From the NCBI RefSeq assembly GCF_000023025.1, contig NC_012997.1, positions 4,709,125-4,773,124 on the forward strand: a stretch of DNA of 64,000 bases, read 5' to 3'. Below, one piece after another: positions 54,317 through 63,291 of the stretch. A program made the translations under genes and the position numbers. The DNA is from Teredinibacter turnerae T7901. GTDB taxonomy: Bacteria; Pseudomonadota; Gammaproteobacteria; Pseudomonadales; Cellvibrionaceae. How positions within the stretch are numbered: the first letter of the stretch is position 1; each line of letters begins with the position of its first letter. The notes under the pieces were generated by a model. The model made no database searches and had not been told where the DNA came from. It saw nothing but the letters and a program-made list of their open reading frames with translations.

Positions 54317-54340
54317 AATGCCGGGTTAAAACCCGGCATT
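54317..54340. terminator. Terminator between GT2 and lipoprotein B genes
   Basis: AATGCCGGGTT (54317-54327) and AACCCGGCATT (54330-54340) form a perfect 11-bp stem with two loop bases. An A-run on the left supplies the T-run for the minus strand, so it ends lipoprotein B and perhaps also the plus-strand unit. Confidence 0.85.
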
Positions 54341-54377
54341 AAGGAATTACATATCTAACACGTTGCTCAGCGTCAAA

Positions 54378-56693
54378 TTATTCTGGCGTGGCAGGTACAC
54401 TTTTGAGAACAGTAAGACGCGGGCACTGGCTGCCTTTAGGGTCTCCAAAGTCGCTCCAATCGTCCATACCTACAAATACCTTGGAGAGATCATGAAAATT
54501 CTCTATCTCAGTCATGGATGTACCGCACGGGGGATATTCTTTGGGGATTTCATTGTGTAATGCATACACATGAATACCATTTAAACCCATTGCTGCGAAA
54601 GAACCCTCTTCCACAGTTTTAGTATCTGAGAATATTTTATTCCCATACATCAATGAATATGCATGGTACTTGTCCATGCCAACAAATGTGCCGGATACAC
54701 TTGCATCATCTTGTTCGGGATCGTTGAACCAGTTGTTAATAACTGAAGCGTAATGTGGAACATAAACTTCGGAGAGATTATTACCTCGCTTATAACCACC
54801 GGCGGCATAGTCTTCGGGATCTATATTCGGATCCAATTGATTGGCAGTATCCCCAAAGCCCAGCGTACGTATAGTAAGCTTAGCTTTCGCGCCCGGCCCA
54901 CCCAAGTGATTACCTCGGAACCAGGATTCCTTAACCACAAGCCCCCAGCTTCCCATGATTCTGGAGTTATGCTCATCTGATATTTCCGCTTCAATTCCCG
55001 CCATACCACTGTTAACCATAGAGCAGCCGTTGAAACAGCCAATATTAATCAGCGGCAAACTGCCCCTGTAGCCCTTTACCACCATATCAGTAAAAAACAC
55101 GCCATAGGGATAGGGAACATTTTTGCAATCGATGTTGGGCGTATCATAAGCGTCCGAGCACCAATTCCCTCTGCTGGCGAAATATGCGCGACCGAACTCT
55201 TCAATGTTTGGTGTCGCAGACCAATCCAGATCTAGGTCTGTGGCGGTGACCAGGGTAGACGAATGACCAGCATCAAGTGTACCCAACCGAAGCCCCGTTA
55301 CAGTAATGTTGTATGCCCACCCAGCAGTTACATAGCCTTTGTTGTCGCGTGTAAATTTATCAAAGGCGCGCGCAGCGGAATCTGTACTCACTAGTTCAGG
55401 CCCGATCTGAACGTGATACACCAGCGGGCGCTCACCCACGCCATAGGTATCGACGGTTACATTTTTAGCAGCCAGGCTAATTTTTATGTTGTCGTAAGGC
55501 TGCGTGGAGCCACGTTGGTACAACACCCTCTTTCCACTCCATTCACCCAACTCTAGAGAGCTGTTGGTGTGAATTGCGCCAGTCGGGCAACCCTGCCAAT
55601 TACTGCTAGCGGAGATACAGACAGTGTCGGATGGGCTGTAGTAATCTTCCTGAGTTTGAATCTGAACTTTTACGCTTGCATCGTCGTAACTGCCCAAGCT
55701 GTCTTTTACCCGGACACGCACGTCGAATATACAAGCCTGGCTGCCACTCACCCAATTTGGGTCCTGCTCCCCTTTACAGTAAAACGTGTGTATCGCCCGT
55801 GGAGATCCGCTCATTTGGTGGTTGCGGCTACGCCCGGTTGTATCATAGAAACCCGCATCAGTATCATCGAAGTCAAAATGATAGGTAAGCTTCGACCAGG
55901 CAATCGCCAGAGGGTCCCTGCCTCCGGCATAGTCGGTTTCTTTATCAGAGGTGGAGTCCATCGCTGAGAAGTAAACAGTTTCCGGCGAAACGCCGTTCAC
56001 TCGAGTCAAAACTTTCAGCTCTGCCTTCACGCTGTTATCCCTGTTGCCGGGCGTCGCCACAGTGATATTGCGGCCAACTTTTGCGCGCAACCCACCGCTG
56101 TCTTCCACCTCATACAGGATTCTGTAAATACCCGGTTTTTGCGTATTCAAGTCGCTTTCTACATTTAAGTCCGCCAGCAAATTGCCGTCTTCCTCGTCCG
56201 TAACCGCAGCAACGTATGGGTCAACGAAATTCTCGCCTACTTCCAGCGTTACCTCATCCTCGCCGTTCAGCTCGATCACTGGCGGATAGTTGGTGGGGAT
56301 TTCAGGCGTTGGAATTACCGTCGGAATTATTGTCGGTATGACAGAAGGTGTAACCGTCGGCAACGTAGTTGGAATAACCGTAGGCAGCGCACTGGGAACC
56401 AGTGTAGGCACAGTAGTCGGGACCATCGTAGGCGTCTGCGTCGGTTCAGCGGAAGGTGGATTGGTAGGCACCACAGTTGGCACAGTTGTTGGATAAACCG
56501 TAGGCACGAGAGTTGGGACAACCGTGGGGACAGTGGTCGGCGTAGGCGATGCCGGTACTAATGAAGGTACTGGGCTCGGCTGAACACCAAACTGTCTGGG
56601 CGTAGTTTCGTCAAATTTGCTGCTTCCACCGCAAGCGGAGAGCAGTGCTAACAGGCCCCCAACTACAACAAATCGGATACTGGTAGAAATCAT
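54378..56693 (-). CDS. Large lipoprotein B (Ig-like, PKD-like, beta-helix type)
   Basis: This 771-residue paralogue of lipoproteins A and C has the signal and lipobox MISTSIRFVVVGGLLALLSACGGSS. A linker of about 100 residues made of PTVVPT-type repeats (about 40-140) is followed by an Ig-like domain (about 145-215) and a PKD-like domain (about 220-350). The C-terminal region is conserved ([26 protein letters not shown]). Two short blocks with Cys (CFNGC and CPTGAIH) match the others. The start has no close ribosome-binding site. It lies directly after the Wzx/Wzy/GT2 block but on the other strand. The function is unknown. Confidence 0.8.
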   Translation of the reverse strand: MISTSIRFVVVGGLLALLSACGGSSKFDETTPRQFGVQPSPVPSLVPASPTPTTVPTVVPTLVPTVYPTTVPTVVPTNPPSAEPTQTPTMVPTTVPTLVPSALPTVIPTTLPTVTPSVIPTIIPTVIPTPEIPTNYPPVIELNGEDEVTLEVGENFVDPYVAAVTDEEDGNLLADLNVESDLNTQKPGIYRILYEVEDSGGLRAKVGRNITVATPGNRDNSVKAELKVLTRVNGVSPETVYFSAMDSTSDKETDYAGGRDPLAIAWSKLTYHFDFDDTDAGFYDTTGRSRNHQMSGSPRAIHTFYCKGEQDPNWVSGSQACIFDVRVRVKDSLGSYDDASVKVQIQTQEDYYSPSDTVCISASSNWQGCPTGAIHTNSSLELGEWSGKRVLYQRGSTQPYDNIKISLAAKNVTVDTYGVGERPLVYHVQIGPELVSTDSAARAFDKFTRDNKGYVTAGWAYNITVTGLRLGTLDAGHSSTLVTATDLDLDWSATPNIEEFGRAYFASRGNWCSDAYDTPNIDCKNVPYPYGVFFTDMVVKGYRGSLPLINIGCFNGCSMVNSGMAGIEAEISDEHNSRIMGSWGLVVKESWFRGNHLGGPGAKAKLTIRTLGFGDTANQLDPNIDPEDYAAGGYKRGNNLSEVYVPHYASVINNWFNDPEQDDASVSGTFVGMDKYHAYSLMYGNKIFSDTKTVEEGSFAAMGLNGIHVYALHNEIPKEYPPCGTSMTEIENFHDLSKVFVGMDDWSDFGDPKGSQCPRLTVLKSVPATPE

Positions 56694-57410
56694 ATGGTTC
56701 GTTAAACTCCCGAGAAACGCTGCTTCCCGAACCAGACTCTGGCCGGGGTATAACGTGATTTAGGATTTCAATACGTAACCTTCAACAAACGTCTTTAGTG
56801 GCAATCCTCGGTGCCACAGCCAAAAGTTGAAAGTTCGAACTTTGGAACATGCGTTAAACCTGCTAACACAATATAAGCATTCGCTGTTACGCAATGGTGG
56901 TTTTAAAACTAGGGTAGAGTATTAGGACGCAGATTGATTTGCGGATTTGTAATTTTGTGTCGTGATTCCTGTTTTTGGCCGCCAATTTAAGACAACACTC
57001 ATCTGGATCAACAAATCACACCCTTCTCTTACATAAAAAGCCCGCACTCCGACTCTCGCCAAAACCCCAGCACAGATTTAATTTCACAAATTCAATACTC
57101 CTGAACTGCCTAATCGGGCCTTGTGAGTCCCGCAAACAACCAAAGTTCAAAATTCCGTCTAAAGGAAACATTAGTGTAAAGCTTCTGATAGATACCGACG
57201 ATACCGCGTCATGTAGCTTTTACAAAAAGCTAACGCTTTTTTTAAAAAAATTACAAAAACCAAGCTGTTTTTGCGCAGTAGTCGCAATTAAATTACGGAT
57301 TTAGAAACCGTCTTTCAAGATCAGCAAACACCAGGATCGCTACCAAACGAACGCCATGAGAAGATAATTTTCGGGGCTGAGTAGCCGCGAAATCACGCTG
57401 AAGTAAGCAG
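56694..57410. promoter_or_regulatory. Upstream region of lipoprotein B with a palindrome
   Basis: This 717-bp gap between two minus-strand paralogues has no credible gene. AAAGTTCGAACTTT (56830-56843) is a perfect 14-bp palindrome 137 bp before the start of lipoprotein B and may be an operator. GTAGCTTTT-AC-AAAAGCTAAC (57210-57231) is a further hairpin. The region is AT-rich. Confidence 0.4.
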
Positions 57411-59984
57411 TTACTCGCTAGCACTGTGCCCTGGCGGCCCGGGCACGACAACAGGCAGTACCAAGCGACGGCACTGGGTGCCTGTCGCTTCATCATAACC
57501 ATCCCAGCTTTCTGCGATCGCGTAGTTCAGGGAAGCATCGTGGTAGTTTTCAACAAAATCTGACGCCGTAGCGCACGGGCCAAACTCTGGCGGTACTTTA
57601 TTGTGCATACTAAAATTGTGTTCGCCTTGCAGGCCGATAACATTAAACGATGGTTTCTCCAAATTGACCGGATCGGTGAAGATGTCATTCCCATACACCA
57701 GCGAGTATTTGTAGTACCTGTCTATCCCGACAAACGCGCCCGCCACGCTATTGGGATCCTGATCGTCATCATTAAACCAATTGTTGATGATAGACGCGTA
57801 ACGCGGCAGGTATATATCTTCGAAAGTCGCGCCGCGGACATGTCCGTTCGCTTGATAATTCTCTGGATCAGCCTCCAGGCTCAATAGATGCGCTGTACCC
57901 TCGGAACCGGGCACCCGAACAGTGAGTTTGCCTTTCGCTCCCGAACCACCGATATGATTCCCCCGAAACCAGGAGTCAGTAACCACCAAGCCCCAGCTCC
58001 CCATAACCCTGGAGTTGTGCTCTCTGGCGTTTTTTACTTCAACCCCGGCCATTCCACTGTTCACAATCGCGCAACCATTAAAACAGCCAATGTTAATCGT
58101 GGGTAAGCTCGATAAATTCGCTTTAATCACAGAGTCCGTAATGAAAACGCCGTAGGGATAATGAATACGATCACAATCTAAATCTGGAAAATCTTTCTCG
58201 TTAGTACAATTATTTGCTTGCGACGAAAAGTAGATTTTGCCGTATTTGCTGTCGTTTGGTTCATCCGACCAGTCTGCATCCAAGTCAGTAAGAGTCACCA
58301 AAGTCAAAGCATGCCCACCGCTCAGCTTGCCTACCCTCAGCCCGGTCACGGTAATGTTATACGCCCATCCAGCGGTAACATAGCCATCAGCGTCACGCGT
58401 GAAGGGTTCATACAACTCGGCGACCGCATTGTTTTTCACCAGGTTGCTACCGACCTCAACAGCATAGATTAAGGGCCGACTGCCATTGCCGTAGGTATCG
58501 ACGGTGACATTTTTGGCTCCGTGACCGATATGAATATTTGAGTAGGCACCGCTGGAATTCCGCTGAAACAACACCCGCTTGCCCGACCAGCTGCCGTAAT
58601 CCGGTGTATCCTGCATATGAACCGCACCCGAAGGGCACCCTTCCCAATTTTCCGTTGCCGATACGCAGATAGTGTCGCTAGTTGAGTAGTAGTCATCTTG
58701 AGTTTGAATTTCGATGCGAGTTTCAGCATCATCAAAGTTACCAAGGCTGTCTTTCACCCGCACAGCAACATCAAACACACAAACGCCCTTTTTGGCGTCC
58801 CAGTTGGGGTCAATGGTTCCGTTACAGTGGAAAGTATGGATCGCTCTCGGTGAGCCACTTAGCTGATGGTTTCTACTGCGTCCGGTCGGCGAAAAGTAGC
58901 CGGAATCCGGGTCGTCGAACGAAAAATGATAGGTAAGTTTCGACCAAGCGATGGCCAGCGCGTTATTTCCACCAGAAAGATCGGTCTCGCTTGGCGCCGA
59001 AGATTCCATAGCTGAAAAGTACACCGTTTCTGGAGAAACCCCGCGCACCCGCGTGAGGACTTTGAGGCTCGCAACGACACCGTGCTCTTCACCGACCGCA
59101 GAGATAACCGTCACATTTCGACCGACTGTCGCGTAATTCGCGTCACTATCGACCACGGAGTAAATCACGCGGTAAATTCCAGGTACATCCGGGTTTACGT
59201 TGTTGTCGATTAGGACCTCCGATAACAGGTCGCCGTCCTCTCCATCGCGGGCAGAGAGCAAGCCTGGGTCGACAAAGGGATCCCCTTTTTGCAATACGAC
59301 CTCCCGCTCACCCGCCAAAACCAATACAGGTATGCCCGCATCGTCGCCGGGGATTGGTGGCGGCGTCGGACTTGGAGACGGTGTCGGACTTGGAGACGGT
59401 GTCGGACTTGGGGACGGTGTCGGACTTGGTGACGGTGTCGGACTCGGAGACGGTGTCGGAGACGGCGTCGGACTCGGAGACGGTGTCGGACTTGGAGACG
59501 GTGTCGGACTCGGAGACGGCGTCGGACTCATAGACGGTGTCGGACTCGGAGACGGTGTCGGACTCGGAGGCGGTGTCGGAGACGGCGTCGGACTCAGAGA
59601 CGGTGTCGGACTCAGAGACGGCGTCGGGCTCGGTGACGGCGTCGGACTTGGAGACGGTGTCGGACTCGGTGACGGCGTCGGACTTGCTGACGGAGCCAGG
59701 CTTGGCATCGGCTCCATACTTGGCTGAGGCGCCAGCGTAGGTTCAAGTGAAGGACCTGTTGAAGGCGTGGCCGGCGGGTTACTTGGCGCCGGTAGTGGAA
59801 ACAGCGTAGGCACCGCCGAGACTACAGGAGTTGGCGTCGTCGCCAGTGTCGACGTTCCCGCCGTTGACTCCTCTGTAGTCACGCCATCCGGACTTGCATC
59901 GAACTCCTCACGTCCGCCACACGCCGTCAATAAAACAAAAAAGAATGCCAGCGCGTTACGAGCGCTGTAAAAACGGGGAATCAT
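57411..59984 (-). CDS. Large lipoprotein C (Ig-like, PKD-like, beta-helix type) with long Ser/Pro/Thr linker
   Basis: The protein is about 857 residues. The start at 59984 is chosen because [24 protein letters not shown] gives a lipobox and GAGGT is seven bases upstream; the frame is open 33 codons further. After the lipobox comes a linker of over 200 residues made of SPSPTP-type repeats, then an Ig-like domain, a PKD-like domain and the shared C-terminal region ([26 protein letters not shown]). It is the largest of the three, and the difference is nearly all in the linker. Such linkers keep a domain away from the cell surface. The function is unknown. Confidence 0.8.
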   Translation of the reverse strand: MIPRFYSARNALAFFFVLLTACGGREEFDASPDGVTTEESTAGTSTLATTPTPVVSAVPTLFPLPAPSNPPATPSTGPSLEPTLAPQPSMEPMPSLAPSASPTPSPSPTPSPSPTPSPSPTPSLSPTPSLSPTPSPTPPPSPTPSPSPTPSMSPTPSPSPTPSPSPTPSPSPTPSPTPSPSPTPSPSPTPSPSPTPSPSPTPSPSPTPPPIPGDDAGIPVLVLAGEREVVLQKGDPFVDPGLLSARDGEDGDLLSEVLIDNNVNPDVPGIYRVIYSVVDSDANYATVGRNVTVISAVGEEHGVVASLKVLTRVRGVSPETVYFSAMESSAPSETDLSGGNNALAIAWSKLTYHFSFDDPDSGYFSPTGRSRNHQLSGSPRAIHTFHCNGTIDPNWDAKKGVCVFDVAVRVKDSLGNFDDAETRIEIQTQDDYYSTSDTICVSATENWEGCPSGAVHMQDTPDYGSWSGKRVLFQRNSSGAYSNIHIGHGAKNVTVDTYGNGSRPLIYAVEVGSNLVKNNAVAELYEPFTRDADGYVTAGWAYNITVTGLRVGKLSGGHALTLVTLTDLDADWSDEPNDSKYGKIYFSSQANNCTNEKDFPDLDCDRIHYPYGVFITDSVIKANLSSLPTINIGCFNGCAIVNSGMAGVEVKNAREHNSRVMGSWGLVVTDSWFRGNHIGGSGAKGKLTVRVPGSEGTAHLLSLEADPENYQANGHVRGATFEDIYLPRYASIINNWFNDDDQDPNSVAGAFVGIDRYYKYSLVYGNDIFTDPVNLEKPSFNVIGLQGEHNFSMHNKVPPEFGPCATASDFVENYHDASLNYAIAESWDGYDEATGTQCRRLVLPVVVPGPPGHSASE
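59365..59685 (-). repeat. Tandem repeat array encoding the Ser/Pro/Thr linker of lipoprotein C
   Basis: About 19 units of 12-18 bases, with the core GTCGGA-CT-GGAGACG, are tandemly arranged and keep the reading frame. They encode SPSPTP units and are likely to expand or contract, so linker length may differ between strains. Confidence 0.9.
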
Positions 59985-60616
59985 CCTTGCCACCTCAGCC
60001 CGCCACCCCAGCGGACTAGCTAGCGCCCAGGCCAATACCAGGCCACAAATCCGTACACCAGACGGTAGAAGTGGAGAGGTCATAGGCGTTTAAATCTACA
60101 AATAGGCCCAGAACTCAGCTAAGCGCTGTAAGTGAGACTATAAAGAGATAGGGAGCAAATTTGAAGGCGCAAAAGTACGCAAAGAGGCTGCAAAATAATT
60201 ACAGACGCCATCTTCAACAATTTGAGACAACGTTCAGCCAGAAACTACACAGGTTAAAGTATTCGCCCTATCAACTTGGCAATATAAATGGCGAAGTTCA
60301 TGGGCGAAGGAGAGAAGCAAAGCCATTGAAATATCAGAAAACTTACACATTTCGCCAATATTTCAATGGTTCGGGACAGGATCGGCAGGATTAATATCTA
60401 ATTGCCAGGTTAACAGTAAATACGGCACTTAAACTGCCACAAGCACTTAAATAGGCACTTAGACGGGAAAAGTAGTACGGCATCGTGTATAACGATAAGC
60501 GACGGCTTGATCACCACAGTGATGCACACGAAGCAGCGCATAGCGCAGGCCGGAAGTCGCCACTATGCGAGACCAAATCATCTGCGGCAGCCGTTTAAAC
60601 ACCGCAGTTCGACAAA
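59985..60616. other. Gap between lipoprotein C and the GT4 gene
   Basis: This 632-bp gap contains the promoter of lipoprotein C, repeat element copy 2 and three direct repeats of GCACTTA(AA) at 60425, 60443 and 60455. No other gene is visible on either strand. Confidence 0.4.
60268..60415. repeat. Structured repeat element, copy 2
   Basis: The ends (60268-60289 and about 60391-60415) are imperfect inverted repeats with AAC-TGGCAAT in common, as in copy 1 at 1026-1142. A perfect 12-bp hairpin (60323-60334 with 60358-60369) encloses CAGAAAACTTACACATT. Compared with copy 1 two stem pairs have changed on both sides, and a 33-bp insertion sits between the left end and the hairpin. It lies in the 632-bp gap between lipoprotein C and the GT4 gene. 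Confidence 0.6.
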
Positions 60617-61714
60617 TTATGCAATGGCTTCCAGCATAGCGCGTTCAAGTTTCTCTGCGGATTTATCCCAGTCAAATTCTTCGGCGATACGGGCACTGTT
60701 CCTACTCATCTCCAACCAGGCCTGAGGATCTGCAGTCAAAATCTTAAGTGCATATTCAGCCATCGCATCCGCGTCATTGACCGCAACCAGATAACCGTTT
60801 TCTCCTGGAACCACATAGTCTTCCGGGCCACCGCACAAGGTCGACACTACTGGGCACCCGCACGCGGCAGCTTCCAATCCTGGCATACCAAACCCTTCAA
60901 GGGTCGATGGCATCAACCAACAATCGGTTTTTCTATATATTTCCGGTATCTCTTTTTGCGAAGGCTTATAAAAATATTCGAAGTTTGCGGGCAACATATC
61001 GTTGAATTTTTTATCAATGAGATGGGACCCAAATGCGTAAACCTTAAGTTCAGGTATTTTTTCTTGCATTTTACGCACAGCATTAAACGCTAGCTCAGCG
61101 CCCTTCCAGTTTGCCACGCCATATAGGAATCCTACCGCTGGAACGGGGTTTTTCTCTCGCGCCACATAGTTGAACTGATTCCAGTCGACACCATTGGGCA
61201 CCAGCGCTGCAGAAGAATCGCCATAGCTGTCTGCCATGAGCGTTTTCAGCCAGCGGGCAATAACAAATTTCTTGATTGGCATCCGGTAAACAGCTTCCAC
61301 CTCTTCTGGATCGCCACCATACACTTCATGATGGCGAACGAAGTGCCCCTTTGCACCTTTGCTCGCAGGCCAATCCTTCATCCATACCGCAGTGCGCCAC
61401 CAAGTCGCAACGGTAAAGTCTGCATCGGGGACGTCGCTGGCCAATAGCGGGCGATGAGCTACAGGCATTAGATTAGCAGTACTGGACTCAAGGTGATGCC
61501 CCTGCTTGCCCTGTGATTCCCGCTCTTTTTTCTTGTGCTTTAAATAGCTGCGTACCCGCCAAATAGGTGGCGTCTGATCTGGGCGCTCACAATAAACCAG
61601 ATTCACCTCGTGGCCCCGTCGCACCATAGCTTCTGCGATTAGTCGATTGGACTTCACTCCGCCTGACAGACCCACGTAATCGAAAATCCAATTTATAGTT
61701 AATTTTCTCGACAT
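60617..61714 (-). CDS. Family 4 glycosyltransferase
   Basis: This protein of about 365 residues has a GT-B fold. Its C-terminal donor site MPSTLEGFGMPGLEAAACGCPVVST holds the conserved ExxxxxxxE and PxxxEG patterns of GT4 enzymes. The N-terminal part starts INWIFDYVGLSGGVKSNRLIAE. It would transfer a hexose from a nucleotide sugar to the growing repeat unit. The start at 61714 has GGAG five bases upstream. It is apart from the plus-strand unit but clearly part of the polysaccharide region. Confidence 0.88.
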   Translation of the reverse strand: MSRKLTINWIFDYVGLSGGVKSNRLIAEAMVRRGHEVNLVYCERPDQTPPIWRVRSYLKHKKKERESQGKQGHHLESSTANLMPVAHRPLLASDVPDADFTVATWWRTAVWMKDWPASKGAKGHFVRHHEVYGGDPEEVEAVYRMPIKKFVIARWLKTLMADSYGDSSAALVPNGVDWNQFNYVAREKNPVPAVGFLYGVANWKGAELAFNAVRKMQEKIPELKVYAFGSHLIDKKFNDMLPANFEYFYKPSQKEIPEIYRKTDCWLMPSTLEGFGMPGLEAAACGCPVVSTLCGGPEDYVVPGENGYLVAVNDADAMAEYALKILTADPQAWLEMSRNSARIAEEFDWDKSAEKLERAMLEAIA

Positions 61715-62154
61715 TCTCACTCCAAATTGACCAGACAGCCAGTTTCCTAATTTAATCGTTTAAGCCGAAACTGTGGCAACATACCCATCAATAATCAACA
61801 CCTAGCGCAGTCACACGGGCGCGACATGATCAAAGACGGGGACAATCGGCAGGTATTCAATACAGCGTAGCCAGCTACGTTTATTCACAGAATAGGGTTT
61901 CAGCCTTTAGGTAAAGTTCTTGCATAATTAATGCCCGAAGATATTTACAACTCTCTAGGAGTGGCAAAACATCCCGTTAGCCAAAATCCCAGACACAAAC
62001 CCTCGACCCCGGTGGCTGCTTTGGCTTCTTTAAGTATGTCCGCCCCGAAAGTTAGAATACACGATACAATGGGTGTCGCTATTTTAGCAGACGACATGGC
62101 TCGATTAACTGACGCCCCAGTGCGCTGATGGATACACACGTTTAGGCAGGACGT
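61715..62154. other. Divergent upstream region of two glycosyltransferase genes
   Basis: This 440-bp region separates the GT4 gene (minus) from the next transferase gene (plus) and must hold promoters for both. Open frames at 61931-62139 on either strand overlap each other and lack ribosome-binding sites. No distinct operator was recognised. Confidence 0.35.
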
Positions 62155-63270
62155 ATGCTGAGTTATCTATACAAAAACTATGAAAAATTAAACAGCTGGC
62201 CATTAGTCAGTGCACTAACCGACCAGTCGTTTAAAGCCGCTGGCCCAAAAGTACTGCTCATTACCGAGCCGAATCGAATAAGTTATAACCAGGTCTATCC
62301 CTTTCTATATTACCGAGATCTGTTTCGGGAAAAGTTTGATGCGGAGATTCGCATCGTCACTTTACCCGAATACTCCGCCGACAATTATTGCAAACAACAC
62401 GACGCCGATATCGTACTTTTTCAAACATGGTTTACTATCGACAAATGTGAACTTGTTGCCCTCGTTGAAAAAATACACAAATTAAATCCATCAGCCGATT
62501 TACATTTCCTCGATTCTTTTGCACCGACAGATCTTCGCTTGGCAAAGACCTTAAACCCTTATCTAACCTCATATATTAAAAAATCATTGTTAAAGGACAA
62601 ATCCCGCTATTTAAAACCGCAAGTGGGCGATACCAATTTGATGGAGTACTACTCAGGTTTATTTGACCTGGAAGAAGACACAGTAAACTGGCATGTTCCA
62701 GAGGAGTTTTTACCGAAGCTGAAACTCGGACCGACATTTTTTACCGGCCCATGTATTCTGGAGGAATTCCTCGAAAAGTCGCACGCGCCCAAGGGCGACA
62801 AAACGATTGACGTCCATGCCCGACTGGCTGCCAACGGATCGTCCTGGTACGGAAAAATGCGACAGCTTTCCATCGACAAGCTCGGCGAAATTTCCGACAT
62901 TTCTACCGCTACGGGTACGGGAATTCCGCGGCCTCGGTTTATGAAGGAGTTGGAAAATTCAAAAATTTGCTTTAGCCCGTTTGGATACGGGGAAATTTGT
63001 TGGCGAGATATCGAAGCGGTCCTCGCAGGCGCTGTGCTGCTAAAGCCTTCGATGGAACATTTGGAAATGGCACCGCATATTCACGAGGCCGACAGCACCT
63101 ACATTGCATTAAACTGGGATTACAGCGATCTTGAGGAAAAAGTGATCCACCTTATTGGCGCAGAGGAAGAGCGACGCAAAATCGCCGAGCAAGCCTATCA
63201 AACCATTCGCGAATATCTCGCCAACAACGCATTTGTAGACCAGTTCGCCTACCTTTTTGAAAAAAGTTAG
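62155..63270 (+). CDS. Glycosyltransferase-like protein
   Basis: This 371-residue protein has no signal or membrane segments. The C-terminal half holds CFSPFGYGEICWRDIEAVLAGAVLLKPSMEHL, a nucleotide-sugar binding pattern seen in exostosin-like and GT-B transferases. The N-terminal half (about 30-190) is less conserved and may bind the acceptor. AGGA lies three bases before the ATG. It converges on the WecG-STAS gene. The specificity is unknown. Confidence 0.7.
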   Translation: MLSYLYKNYEKLNSWPLVSALTDQSFKAAGPKVLLITEPNRISYNQVYPFLYYRDLFREKFDAEIRIVTLPEYSADNYCKQHDADIVLFQTWFTIDKCELVALVEKIHKLNPSADLHFLDSFAPTDLRLAKTLNPYLTSYIKKSLLKDKSRYLKPQVGDTNLMEYYSGLFDLEEDTVNWHVPEEFLPKLKLGPTFFTGPCILEEFLEKSHAPKGDKTIDVHARLAANGSSWYGKMRQLSIDKLGEISDISTATGTGIPRPRFMKELENSKICFSPFGYGEICWRDIEAVLAGAVLLKPSMEHLEMAPHIHEADSTYIALNWDYSDLEEKVIHLIGAEEERRKIAEQAYQTIREYLANNAFVDQFAYLFEKS

Positions 63271-63291
63271 GCCATTCGAAAAGTCGCGCGG

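Noticed and set aside
59200-59727. Gly/Asp/Val repeat protein on the plus strand
   Set aside because: It is the antisense reading of the SPSPTP linker of lipoprotein C; repeats make both strands open.
61931-62139. Two short overlapping open frames on opposite strands
   Set aside because: Neither has a ribosome-binding site or a recognisable sequence.
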